NCBI GenBank assembly: GCA_021812385.1
Contig: JAKANO010000004.1
Span: forward strand, 1-64,000
Direction: 5' to 3'
Origin: Pseudomonadota bacterium
Lineage (GTDB): Bacteria > Pseudomonadota > Gammaproteobacteria > Burkholderiales > Thiobacteraceae
Length of the DNA stretch: 64,000 nucleotides
How positions within the stretch are numbered: the stretch's first letter is position 1; each line of letters opens with the position of its first letter. The notes under the pieces are model-generated. The model made no database searches, was not told the origin of the DNA, and was given only the letters and a program-made list of their open reading frames with translations. This document shows, in pieces, positions 8,788 to 16,906 of the stretch. The translations under genes and the position numbers were made by a program.

Positions 8788-9732
8788 TTAGAAGCGTTGG
8801 CTTATGCCCACGGAAATGCTTTTGCCGGTTGTAAGTTGCACGCCGTTAACATAGGTATAAACCGGCAACTGCACAAAACCGTAGACCTGCGTGTTGGGCC
8901 CCATGGCGTAGGCGATGCCGGGGCTGATATAAAGGAAGCTTCCGCCGGTATCATCCGGCTCTGCATTGGCGCCGGAGTCGTGGGCGCGCACTTGCAGATT
9001 CGCTTGGACGATACCGCTCAAGTTTTTGCTGAATGCGTAGCGCCCACCCACATCCAAGGAAAAGCGATCTCCCGGTTTGTAGTTGTCGTGGGTGGCGACG
9101 GCATGTTGCCAGGAAGTCTGGCCAAACCAGCTGAAAGCAGAAGCGCTAGGCCGCGAATGATAGTTGATGCCCAGTATCGTGTCGGTGCTGCCGCTGCCGG
9201 GTTGCAGGGTGCGTTCGGCGAGTTCGCCGGCGCTGTTCGTAACCGTGGTGCTGCCGGTCGGCAACTTTAATCCCAGGTTCAGGCTGAAACCGCTGCCCTG
9301 AACCAAAGGCAGCCGCAGGCTGACCCGCGCATCGCCAATTTCTGAAATGTCCCAGTGCTCATTTTCCTGATCGCCGTGATGATTGTGGATGTGGTCGTGC
9401 TTGCGCGATACCCAGGGTAATTGCAGGCTTAGGCCCCAGCCATCCGCGAAGTTGTAATCGAGGCCGAGATTGACGTTGTGGTTCAGCGTTCTGACTTCAT
9501 CATGATGGCGCCGGATTTCCCCGACAGCGACGCGTTTCGAACCTGCGCGCGGAATATCTTGATCAATGAAGTCATAGCGTACATCTGCCTGTAATCCCGG
9601 TTCGACCCATGCGCCCAGCGCGCGCCAATCGTTATTCAAGGTGCAAAAGGTCGCGCCGCATGAAGCGGCTGCAGGGCCGGCGGCAAACAGGGTGATTAAA
9701 GAAGATAGAGCGGTGCGTGAAATGGGAGACAT
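8788..9732 (-). CDS. Predicted outer-membrane beta-barrel protein with His-rich loop
   Basis: 314 residues with an N-terminal signal peptide ending near AAGPAAAS, alternating beta-strand patterning throughout (LNLGLKLPTGS, FSLDVGGRYAFSKN) and a C-terminal SVGISQRF ending in phenylalanine, typical for BAM-dependent barrels. A loop around residues 110-125 (RKHDHIHNHHGDQENEHWD) is unusually rich in His and acidic residues and could bind metal. The substrate is unknown. It is divergent from regB and shares with it a 140-bp region that contains a RegA-type palindrome, so redox control is plausible. Confidence 0.75.
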   Translation of the reverse strand: MSPISRTALSSLITLFAAGPAAASCGATFCTLNNDWRALGAWVEPGLQADVRYDFIDQDIPRAGSKRVAVGEIRRHHDEVRTLNHNVNLGLDYNFADGWGLSLQLPWVSRKHDHIHNHHGDQENEHWDISEIGDARVSLRLPLVQGSGFSLNLGLKLPTGSTTVTNSAGELAERTLQPGSGSTDTILGINYHSRPSASAFSWFGQTSWQHAVATHDNYKPGDRFSLDVGGRYAFSKNLSGIVQANLQVRAHDSGANAEPDDTGGSFLYISPGIAYAMGPNTQVYGFVQLPVYTYVNGVQLTTGKSISVGISQRF

Positions 9733-9794
9733 GATTTTACCTGCGTTGTTTTTATAGTGAGAGCAAGTCTAAAGGCAAGCCTGTTTGCCCGGAA

Positions 9795-9811
9795 TGCGAC
9801 ACAGTGTCGCA
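9795..9811. promoter_or_regulatory. Perfect palindrome matching the RegA/PrrA site pattern
   Basis: TGCGACACAGTGTCGCA is a 17-base perfect palindrome. It fits the published PrrA/RegA pattern GCGNC-Nx-GNCGC with a 5-base spacer. It lies 63 bp before the regB start and 63 bp before the divergent barrel gene. It is predicted to be an autoregulatory and divergent-promoter site; function is inferred. Confidence 0.55.
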
Positions 9812-9873
9812 GCAAGCAGCGCCATCGTTCGGCTGCGAAGCCGTTACAATGCGGGTTTTGCAGACAAGCGACC

Positions 9874-11199
9874 ATGCAAGACGCCACGCCCATTTCACCG
9901 CAACTGCGTAACCTGAAACGCTTGATCGCGCTGCGCGTGATCGAGGTCGCGAGCCAGGTGGCGGTGATCCTGTTTGCCGATCGCGTGCTTGGGATGGTGT
10001 TGCCGACCACGATTTTATTTGGGCTCTCGGCAGGATTGGCGCTCGCCAATTTGGCGACCTGGTGGCGCGCCGCGCAAGCGTGGCCGGTGACGGCGACGGA
10101 ACTGGCGGCGCACTTGCTATTCGATATCGGCATACTGACGGCCTTGTTATATTTTGCCGGCGGTTCGACCAATCCTTTCGTCACCCTATACCTGTTGCCG
10201 TTGTCGATTGCCGCCGCCTTATTGCCCGCCGCGTTCACCTGGGCGATCGCGGGCGTCACCTTGGCGTGCTACACCTTGCTGTTGTACGCCTATCAACCGC
10301 TGCCGCAGGGTCTAGGCAGCTTCGCTTTTTTAGAGACCATCCTGCCGGCGGGCCTGCATGGCGCGCACGACGCGCATGGGATGCATGCGGATTTCGGCAT
10401 GCACGTATTGGGCATGTGGTTCAACTTTGCCTTGAGCGCGATACTGATTGCTTGGTTCGTGGCGCGCATGGCGCAATCCATCCGCGAGCGCGACCAGCGC
10501 TTGGCCTTGGCGCGCGAGCAAGCCTTGCGCAATGAGCAATTGGTGGCGCTGGGCACCTTGGCGGCGGGCGCGGCGCACGAACTTTCCACGCCCTTGGCGA
10601 CGATGCGCATGATCGCCTCGGAACTCGAGCGCGAACACGGCGCTGATGCTGCCTTAGCGCAAGATTTGCAGCTGCTGCGCGCGCAGGCCGATCAATGTAA
10701 ACGCATACTGACTCAATTAACCGCGGACGCCGGTGCCGCGCGCGCCGAACAAGCGACCGGCATCAGCTGCGAGAAGTTTCTCCAGCGCTTGTTGGAGCAA
10801 TGGCAGTTGCTGCGGCCGCAAATAGCGCTGGCCACCGATTTTTCGGGTACGCAAGCGGCTCGCAAAATCGTAGTAGACCGCACCCTGGATCAAGCGCTGA
10901 TGAACTTGATCAACAACGCCGCCGATGCCTCCCCGGATCAGGTCGAGATCAGTGCGCGCTGGGACGAGGCGCAATTGCAAATCGAAATCCGCGATCGCGG
11001 CCCCGGCATTAGCGCCGATGTGGCGGCGCGTGCGGGCGAGGCTTTTTTTACCACGAAAGGCCCGGAGCATGGCCTGGGCATAGGCTTGTTTCTCGCCAAT
11101 GCCAGCATCGAACGCGCCGGCGGCAGCGTCAGTTTATTCAATCGCGAGGGTGGCGGTGCATGCGTGCGCGTCACGCTGCCACTGCTGGGACGGGCATGA
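9874..11199 (+). CDS. regB: RegB/PrrB-type redox sensor histidine kinase
   Basis: 441 residues from the ATG at 9874. The open frame extends upstream to 9757, but that part is positively charged, non-conserved and overlaps the promoter region. About six transmembrane segments are followed by the H-box AAGAAHELSTPLATMRM with phospho-acceptor H235, and by an ATPase domain (NLINNAADASPD, DRGPGIS, GLGIGLFLANASIERAGG). Two family hallmarks are visible: the quinone-site GGSTNPF at residues 96-102, and a cysteine (C275 in ADQCKRILTQL) at the position of the redox-active cysteine of Rhodobacter RegB. The gene overlaps regA by 4 bp (ATGA). Confidence 0.88.
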   Translation: MQDATPISPQLRNLKRLIALRVIEVASQVAVILFADRVLGMVLPTTILFGLSAGLALANLATWWRAAQAWPVTATELAAHLLFDIGILTALLYFAGGSTNPFVTLYLLPLSIAAALLPAAFTWAIAGVTLACYTLLLYAYQPLPQGLGSFAFLETILPAGLHGAHDAHGMHADFGMHVLGMWFNFALSAILIAWFVARMAQSIRERDQRLALAREQALRNEQLVALGTLAAGAAHELSTPLATMRMIASELEREHGADAALAQDLQLLRAQADQCKRILTQLTADAGAARAEQATGISCEKFLQRLLEQWQLLRPQIALATDFSGTQAARKIVVDRTLDQALMNLINNAADASPDQVEISARWDEAQLQIEIRDRGPGISADVAARAGEAFFTTKGPEHGLGIGLFLANASIERAGGSVSLFNREGGGACVRVTLPLLGRA

Positions 11200-11738
11200 T
11201 GCAAGCAGAGCGCCCCAGTCTATTGCTGGTGGATGACGATGACGCGTTCCGACTCGTGTTGGGGCGGGCTTTGGAGAAGCGCGGTTTCGCGGTCATCACG
11301 GCCCCGGAAGTGGAATCGGCGATATTGCTGGCGCAGGACAATTCGCCCGAATATGCGGTGATCGATCTTAAAATGCCCGGCCCGTCGGGCTTGCTGCTGG
11401 TGCAGCGCTTAAAAGAACTGGATGCGGAAACGCGCATCGTGATGTTGACCGGTTACGCCAGCATCGCCACCGCCGTGGAAGCGATCAAGCTCGGCGCGAC
11501 GCATTATCTGGCCAAGCCGGCCGATGCCGACGAAATCGTCAATGCGCTGATGCAGACTGAGGGCAATCCCGATGTGGCGGTCAACGTCGATCCGCTCTCG
11601 GTGGAACGCTTGGAGTGGGAACATATTCAGAAAGTGTTGGCGGAATACGAAGGCAATATTTCCGCCACTGCCCGCGCGCTGAAAATGCATCGGCGCACCT
11701 TGCAACGCAAGCTGGGCAAAAAGCCGGTGCGCGAATGA
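11196..11738 (+). CDS. regA: RegA/PrrA-type response regulator
   Basis: 180 residues starting at the ATGA overlap with regB. The receiver domain has the acidic pocket LLVDDDDAF and phospho-acceptor D57 (VIDLKMPGPSG), with T and K in MLTGYA and LAKPAD. The C-terminal Fis-type helix-turn-helix (NISATARALKMHRRTLQRKL) is the near-invariant RegA DNA-binding helix. There is no AAA+ domain, as expected. With RegB it should respond to respiratory redox state. Upstream extension to 11160 is unlikely because of the kinase overlap. Confidence 0.9.
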   Translation: MMQAERPSLLLVDDDDAFRLVLGRALEKRGFAVITAPEVESAILLAQDNSPEYAVIDLKMPGPSGLLLVQRLKELDAETRIVMLTGYASIATAVEAIKLGATHYLAKPADADEIVNALMQTEGNPDVAVNVDPLSVERLEWEHIQKVLAEYEGNISATARALKMHRRTLQRKLGKKPVRE

Positions 11739-11756
11739 GTGCAGAAAAAGCGATTG

Positions 11757-11887
11757 CACCACGGAGTACACAGAGTGCACGGAGGAAAAACAATGCAAGT
11801 GCGCTTGCATCGAGTTGCCACTCGCGTGCGTGGGCTGGATTCACCGTTGATTTGATTTCCTCTGTGTCCTCCGTGTACTCCGTGGTG
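11757..11887. repeat. Palindromic repeat family A (CCACGGAGTACAC type), copy 1
   Basis: The left arm CACCACGGAGTACACAGAG (11757-11775, continuing to 11785) and the right arm ending CCGTGTACTCCGTGGTG (11871-11887) are inverted copies separated by about 75 bp. Family A recurs at 20561-20672 with different internal sequence. The right arm runs into the likely GTG start of the next gene. Confidence 0.75.
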
Positions 11888-12709
11888 AAGGATTTTTTTC
11901 AGCCATTCAAAATTTCGCGCTGGGCATTGCTGGCCTGGGTGTTATCTTGCGCAGCCTGGGCCGATGGCGGCGCGCCGGTATCCGTACCATCCGTCAGCGC
12001 CAGCTACCCGCACGATCCCCGAAGCTATACGCAAGGACTGCTATGGCACGATGGCCTGTTGTACGAGAGCGACGGACGCTACGGCCATTCCTCTATCAGC
12101 GTGCGCGACTTGAACACGGGACGCATCCTGCGCAGCCGCGCGCTCGATCCAAAATATTTCGGAGAAGGCTTAGCCCTGGTCGGCGATGACTTGGTGCAGC
12201 TGACCTGGAAAGAGCATCGAATTTTTATTTACGATAAAGCCACGTTAAGGCTTAAACGCAGCTTGCCCTACGCATGGGAAGGCTGGGGCGCCGCTTACGA
12301 TGGCCGGCATTTAATCGTGAGCGACGGTTCCGCTTGGCTGCGTTTTCTCGATCCGATCAGTTTCCAAGAAATACGCCGCGTTGCCGTGCATGACGGCGAT
12401 CAACCCATTGATCTGCTCAATGAACTGGAGTTTGTCCAAGGCGAAATTTTAGCCAACATCTATGGCTCCGATCGCATTGCCCGTATTTTGCCCAGTACCG
12501 GCCAAGTTGTTGGCTGGCTGGATTTGTCGACTTTGTATCCCGCCAAGCAGCGGCCGGCGCTCGATGCTGTATTGAATGGCATCGCTTACGACCCGCAGCG
12601 GCAGATGTTGATGGTGACGGGGAAATATTGGCCGAAGCTGTTCGTGATTCCGGTGCCGCACATTGCTGCGATTAAACCAGTTACCTCACCTTCTCGCCCA
12701 AAAGACTAA
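11885..12709 (+). CDS. Secreted glutaminyl-peptide cyclotransferase-like protein
   Basis: 274 residues from the GTG at 11885. A signal peptide (FQPFKISRWALLAWVL..CAAWA) is followed by a five-bladed propeller typical of bacterial and plant glutamine cyclotransferase (PF05096). Motifs are SYTQGLLWHDGLLYES, GEGLALVGDDLVQLTW, GWGAAYDGRHLIVSDG, NELEFVQGEILANIY and LNGIAYDPQ. It should form pyroglutamate on peptides in the periplasm. The frame is also open back to an ATG at 11735 that overlaps the regA stop (ATGA), but that extension runs through repeat family A. The start is therefore uncertain. It follows regA without a terminator. Confidence 0.8.
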   Translation: MKDFFQPFKISRWALLAWVLSCAAWADGGAPVSVPSVSASYPHDPRSYTQGLLWHDGLLYESDGRYGHSSISVRDLNTGRILRSRALDPKYFGEGLALVGDDLVQLTWKEHRIFIYDKATLRLKRSLPYAWEGWGAAYDGRHLIVSDGSAWLRFLDPISFQEIRRVAVHDGDQPIDLLNELEFVQGEILANIYGSDRIARILPSTGQVVGWLDLSTLYPAKQRPALDAVLNGIAYDPQRQMLMVTGKYWPKLFVIPVPHIAAIKPVTSPSRPKD

Positions 12710-12853
12710 GGCCGCTAGTCCGATGAGCAGCAAACCTGTGATGTTAAGCCAGATAGGCAGGGCAAATTATGCAGGCACGGCACCAAGCAATAAAAGAATA
12801 ATGGCAACGGTACCAGCCAACTTTCTTGCGTTGATTTTTCCAGTGCTACACAT
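12686..12853 (-). pseudogene. Small two-helix membrane ORF with an in-frame stop
   Basis: On the minus strand an ATG overlapping the nuclease stop (GATGTGTAG) opens 28 codons ending in a hydrophobic helix (KLAGTVAIILLLLGAVPA). This is followed by TAA and then, in the same frame, 26 more codons with a second hydrophobic helix (LNITGLLLIGLAALVFWARR) to TGA. This looks like a two-helix membrane protein of about 55 residues broken by one nonsense codon, or a 28-residue peptide. The 3' end overlaps the converging cyclotransferase gene by 24 bp. Confidence 0.45.
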
Positions 12854-13298
12854 CGAAAATCTCATGGGCTCGGTTTTGAAGTAGGTGCTTTTCAAATTCA
12901 TAACTATGAACAGGGCGACCGGTCTTGGAGGGTTTGACCGTTGGGTCAACATACATGTAAAGGTGATGTCGCCCATTTGATGTTTGTTGGGCCAGCGTAC
13001 TCATCTCCGCCTGCGATAAAAACCATATGCGCTGGGAAGATAAATCAACAAGGGCGACGTAGTGTGCTGGGCTGTCTTCAGGGACCCACCAATCAAGGGC
13101 TTCCTTTCCTTTGCCACCGCCCGCTTTAGCGCGAAGATTGGTTTTGACTTGCACTGTTATGGGCCGTGCATTTCGTGGCGAATACGCAACCAAGTCAATG
13201 CCGGAGTCTGTGGTGAGGTGTGCAGACTCGACCCCGCGTAACAAGAGTTGGTATTGAACCAGTAATTCGCCACATTTTCCGATCTGTGCGGTTTTCAT
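12846..13298 (-). CDS. Predicted PD-(D/E)XK nuclease-like protein
   Basis: 150 residues. The N-terminal half has the layout of restriction-endonuclease-like folds: E11 in IGKCGELLVQYQLLLRGV, then D35 in SGIDLVAYSP, then the Q50-V-K52 pair in PITVQVKT (the QxK variant of ExK). The remainder (WWVPEDSPAHYVALVDLSSQRIWFLS) resembles small stand-alone nuclease-like proteins of unknown role. No modification gene, helicase or transposase is adjacent. Function is inferred from motifs only. Its stop overlaps the start of a small membrane ORF. Confidence 0.65.
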   Translation of the reverse strand: MKTAQIGKCGELLVQYQLLLRGVESAHLTTDSGIDLVAYSPRNARPITVQVKTNLRAKAGGGKGKEALDWWVPEDSPAHYVALVDLSSQRIWFLSQAEMSTLAQQTSNGRHHLYMYVDPTVKPSKTGRPVHSYEFEKHLLQNRAHEIFDV

Positions 13299-13820
13299 TT
13301 TGTATTGATCTCTTAAGGACTTGCTTAAGCGGAGTCCGGTTTTGACAGTGGGTAAGGAGTTTGGATTATGCCGCGATATTACCGCGAGCGTAAAATTGCT
13401 TAGTAAATTGATTCATGAAAGCGTATTTTAGTGCGCTGCGCGCGTTTGATTTAGGGCCGGCCATGCCCCGGCGGGGCAGTTACTTTTTCTTGCTTGCCCA
13501 AGAAAAAAGTAACCAAAAAGAAGGGCACCCCCTGCACCGCCCGCTTCGCGGATTCCCTCCGTTGCTCGCCAAACCGGGCGGCTGCGCAACTCGCGCGATC
13601 CGCTGCGCGGCCACGCGCTCAAACAGTGCTCGCCGACTTCCCCCGGCTTGGCTGCGCTACTCGGCGGCGCAGAAGGGGCCCCAATAGCCAAAACGTCGCG
13701 GGTGAGACAGCCGCGCTTCGCAAGATTGAACAACCATCGTTTACTTATGCGTGATGCAACGGTTATGACAGAAATACACTGTATCAGCGGTATAATTTCG
13801 TATCGCATAATTTAAAAACC
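13299..13820. repeat. Intergenic region with GTTACTTTTT hairpin repeat
   Basis: No credible gene lies in these 522 bp. From about 13455 to 13685 there is a GC-rich block headed by GGCCGGCCATGCCCCGGCGG. It then has a long hairpin at 13479-13513 (GTTACTTTTTCTTG / CAAGAAAAAAGTAAC, one bulged base), AACCAAAAAGAAGGGCACCC, and a run rich in GCGCAACTCGCGCGATCC-like text ending in AGAAGGGGCCCC. I recognise this as a dispersed repeat type common in beta- and gammaproteobacteria, often mis-annotated as protein. ORFs inside on both strands are therefore not listed. Confidence 0.7.
13792..13797 (+). promoter_or_regulatory. Possible -10 element for mutS
   Basis: A perfect TATAAT lies 45-50 bp before the chosen mutS start. 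No good -35 box is found at 16-18 bases upstream; the nearest is ATGACA with a 20-base spacer. Weak call. Confidence 0.3.
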
Positions 13821-13841
13821 GTGCATCACTGCATGCACCCC

Positions 13842-16406
13842 ATGATGGACCAATCCCTTCCCGCCATTCCGCTCGAACAGCACACGCCGATGATGCAGCA
13901 ATACCTGCGCATCAAGGCGCAGCATCCCGACATGCTGTTGCTGTATCGCATGGGGGATTTTTACGAGCTGTTTTTCGAGGATGCGGTCGAGGCGGCGCGC
14001 TTGCTGGACATCACCCTGACCACGCGCGGCGCGAGCGCGGGGAATCCAATCAAAATGGCCGGTGTGCCATATCACTCGGTGGAGCAGTATCTTGCCAAGC
14101 TGGTGAAGCTCGGTTTGTCGGTGGCGATTTGCGAGCAGATCGGCGACCCGGCCACGAGCAAGGGCCCGGTGGAGCGCCAAGTCGCGCGCATCATCACGCC
14201 GGGCACCGTCACCGATAGCGCCTTGCTCGACGAGCGGCGCGAGGCGTATGTGATGGCGGCTTTGCCGCAACAAGAGCGCATCGGCTTGGCTTGGTTGAGC
14301 TTGGCCAGCGGACGTTTTTGCGTGGCGGAGGTTTTGCCGCGCGAGTTGCCTTCTTTTATCGAGCGTATCCAGCCGGCCGAGTTGTTGTTGCCGGAAGATG
14401 CTGCGTTGGAAACCGGCAAGCTGGCGGCGAAGCGCTTGCCGCAATGGCAATTCGATTTAGAAACGGCGCAACACGCGCTCACGCAGCAATTGGCGACGCA
14501 CGATCTGGCGGGTTTCGGCGTAGCGGAGATGCCGCTGGCGCTGACCGCCGCCGGCGCTTTGTTGGGCTATGTGAAACAAACGCAGCGTGCCGCGTTGCCG
14601 CATATCGTCAGCATTCAGCCGGAGTTTCAAAGCGAATACGTGTTGATGGATGCCGCCACGCGGCGCAATTTGGAGCTGACCGAGACCATACGCGGCGAGG
14701 CAGCGCCGACGCTGTTGTCGCTGCTCGACGCCACGGCCGGCGCCATGGGCAGCCGCTTGCTGCGGCATTGGCTGCATCATCCCTTGCGCAAGCGCGCGAC
14801 CATCATGGCGCGGCTGGAGGCGGTGGCCGCCTTGCAGCAAGGCGCACCAACGCCGCGTTACACAGCGCTGTTGCAATTGCTGCGCGGCGTTGCCGATATC
14901 GAACGCATCGTGGCGCGGGTGGCGCTGCGCAGCGCACGGCCGCGCGATTTGGCGGCCTTGCGCGCCAGCCTGGCCTTGCTGCCGGAACTGCATGCTGTAT
15001 TGCAGGGCTTGCCGAGTGCGCGCATTGCGGAGTTATTGCAAGTCGCGCAGCCGCAACAAGCGGTGGAGCAAGAGCTGGCGCGCGCCATCAAGCCCGAGCC
15101 CTCGGTGGTGTTGCGCGAGGGCGGCGTGATAGCCGATGGCTTCGATGCCGAGTTGGATGAGTTGCGCGCGATCCAAAACAATTGCGGTGAATTTTTATTG
15201 CAGCTCGAAGCGCGCGAGCGCGAACGCAGCGGCATCGCCACGCTCAAGGTCGAGTACAACCGCGTGCATGGCTTTTACATCGAAGTCGGCCGGGCGCAGG
15301 CGGATAAAGTGCCGGACGATTATCGCCGGCGCCAAACCTTGAAAAATGCCGAGCGCTACATCACGCCCGAGCTGAAAACTTTCGAAGATAAAGCCTTGTC
15401 TGCTGGAGAGCGTGCGCTGGCGCGCGAGAAGTGGCTGTACGAACAAGTGCTGGATAGCTTGCAAGCGCATATCGCCGACCTGCATGGCATCGCCGGCGCG
15501 ATTGCCGAATTGGACGTGCTGGCAGCCTTCGCCGAGCGTGCCCAAGCCTTGAACTACGTCATGCCGGAATTCACCACCAACCCCAAGCTGGAAATTATCG
15601 GCGGCCGCCATCCGGTGGTGGAAGGGCAGGTCGATCAATTCATCGCCAACGACACGCTGCTCACGCGCACGCGCCAGATGCTGCTCATCACCGGCCCGAA
15701 CATGGGCGGTAAATCCACCTACATGCGCCAGACGGCGCTGATCGTGTTGCTGGCGCATTGTGGCTGTTTCGTCCCGGCCAGCCGCGTGCTGCTGGGACCG
15801 GTGGATCAAATCTTCACGCGCATCGGTGCATCGGACGATCTCGCCTCCGGCCGTTCCACTTTTATGGTGGAGATGACCGAGACCGCGAATATCCTGCACA
15901 ACGCCAGCGCCGAGAGCTTGGTGTTGCTGGACGAAATCGGGCGCGGCACCTCGACCTTCGACGGCCTGGCGCTGGCGCATGCTGTGGCGCGCCAGCTGGC
16001 GGAAAAGACCGGCTGCTATACCTTGTTCGCCACGCACTACTTCGAGCTCACGCGCTTGAGCCAAGAGCTGAAACAAATTGCCAACGTGCACTTATCGGCG
16101 GTGAAGCACAAGGACAGCATCGTGTTCCTGCACGCGGTGCAGGACGGCCCCGCCAGCCAAAGCTACGGCCTGGAAGTCGCGGCCCTGGCCGGCGTGCCGG
16201 GCGCGGTGATCCAGCAAGCGCGGCGCTATTTGGTGAGCCTGGAAAACCAAAGCGTGACGCGCGAGGGGCAAGGTGATTTATTCGCGCAAGCACCCGAGCC
16301 GCAGCCGCATCCGGCGCTGGAACAGTTGGCGCAAATTACACCGGATGAATTGACGCCGAAGCAGGCTTTGGAATGCTTGTATGCGTTGAAGAAATTAAGC
16401 GAATAA
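13842..16406 (+). CDS. mutS: DNA mismatch repair protein MutS
   Basis: About 854 residues. The mismatch-reading F-x-E motif is in [12 protein letters not shown] near the N terminus, followed by connector, core and clamp domains. The ABC ATPase has Walker [33 protein letters not shown], Walker [17 protein letters not shown] and the ATHYFELT loop. The C-terminal dimer region ends in [15 protein letters not shown]. The start is placed at the paired ATG before [20 protein letters not shown] by comparison with family N termini; an in-frame ATG at 13821 is also possible, and no clear ribosome-binding site decides. Followed 9 bp later by a palindromic repeat. Confidence 0.97.
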   Translation: MMDQSLPAIPLEQHTPMMQQYLRIKAQHPDMLLLYRMGDFYELFFEDAVEAARLLDITLTTRGASAGNPIKMAGVPYHSVEQYLAKLVKLGLSVAICEQIGDPATSKGPVERQVARIITPGTVTDSALLDERREAYVMAALPQQERIGLAWLSLASGRFCVAEVLPRELPSFIERIQPAELLLPEDAALETGKLAAKRLPQWQFDLETAQHALTQQLATHDLAGFGVAEMPLALTAAGALLGYVKQTQRAALPHIVSIQPEFQSEYVLMDAATRRNLELTETIRGEAAPTLLSLLDATAGAMGSRLLRHWLHHPLRKRATIMARLEAVAALQQGAPTPRYTALLQLLRGVADIERIVARVALRSARPRDLAALRASLALLPELHAVLQGLPSARIAELLQVAQPQQAVEQELARAIKPEPSVVLREGGVIADGFDAELDELRAIQNNCGEFLLQLEARERERSGIATLKVEYNRVHGFYIEVGRAQADKVPDDYRRRQTLKNAERYITPELKTFEDKALSAGERALAREKWLYEQVLDSLQAHIADLHGIAGAIAELDVLAAFAERAQALNYVMPEFTTNPKLEIIGGRHPVVEGQVDQFIANDTLLTRTRQMLLITGPNMGGKSTYMRQTALIVLLAHCGCFVPASRVLLGPVDQIFTRIGASDDLASGRSTFMVEMTETANILHNASAESLVLLDEIGRGTSTFDGLALAHAVARQLAEKTGCYTLFATHYFELTRLSQELKQIANVHLSAVKHKDSIVFLHAVQDGPASQSYGLEVAALAGVPGAVIQQARRYLVSLENQSVTREGQGDLFAQAPEPQPHPALEQLAQITPDELTPKQALECLYALKKLSE

Positions 16407-16415
16407 AAAAAGATT

Positions 16416-16479
16416 AACCGCCAAGAGCGCCAAGATAAAAAATATTGCATTTCTTGGCGCTCTTGGCGTCTTGGCGGTT
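16416..16479. repeat. Palindromic repeat family B (CCGCCAAGACGCCAAG type), copy 1
   Basis: The left arm AACCGCCAAGAGCGCCAAG (16416-16434) and right arm CTTGGCGCTCTTGGCG plus TCTTGGCGGTT (16453-16479) form a long hairpin directly after mutS. Another copy follows rnhB at 48772-48895. It may also act as a transcript end or mRNA stabiliser. Confidence 0.75.
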
Positions 16480-16516
16480 CAAGTTTGTTGTTCCTAACTA
16501 ATCCCCGGAGATTGTT

Positions 16517-16906
16517 ATGCAAGGAAACCGCTCCCGCGTTTTATTGGCGATTTTTTTCATCGTCGCCGGCATTCTGCATTTTATTTTTCCGGCGAATTAT
16601 ATGCAGGTCATGCCGCCTTGGTTGCCGGCGCATTTGAGCTTGGTATTGGTGAGCGGCGGGTTCGAGATCGCGGGCGGCGTCGGCGTGTTGTTAAAACCCG
16701 TGCGGCGCTGGGCGGGGTTCGGCTTGATCTTGCTGTCGCTGGCGGTGTTGCCGGCCAATGTGCAGATGCTGCTGAATGCGCATGCGGCGCGTAGCGTGCT
16801 CGTTTGGCAGGTGTTATTGGTGTTGCGCCTGCCCCTGCAATTGTTGCTGATTTATTGGATCTGGCGCGCGACGCAGCCCATTAAGGGCAGGCTGTTTTAT
16901 GGATGA
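16517..16906 (+). CDS. DoxX-family small membrane protein
   Basis: 129 residues with about four hydrophobic helices (LLAIFFIVAGILHFIFP, LVLVSGGFEIAGGVGVLL, GLILLSLAVLPANVQMLL, VLLVLRLPLQLLLIYWIW). The GILHF and FEIAGGVGVL motifs fit the DoxX / DUF417-like membrane family. CCCCGGAG precedes the ATG. The role is uncertain: family members are linked to sulfur oxidation or redox stress. Its last 26 bp overlap the end of the converging esterase gene. Confidence 0.8.
   Translation: MQGNRSRVLLAIFFIVAGILHFIFPANYMQVMPPWLPAHLSLVLVSGGFEIAGGVGVLLKPVRRWAGFGLILLSLAVLPANVQMLLNAHAARSVLVWQVLLVLRLPLQLLLIYWIWRATQPIKGRLFYG

Noticed and set aside
8671-9270. 199-residue plus-strand reading frame
   Set aside because: It overlaps the opposite-strand barrel gene, which has a signal peptide and barrel pattern; the frame itself starts in the hairpin region and looks random.
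12663-12884. 73-residue plus-strand reading frame after the cyclotransferase gene
   Set aside because: It overlaps the ends of three other features and is the complement of the small two-helix membrane ORF; no ribosome-binding site.
13428-13808. Reading frames on both strands in the mutS upstream repeat
   Set aside because: They run through the hairpin repeat; text such as LLFGYFFLGQARKSN is the usual translation of this repeat and not a protein family.
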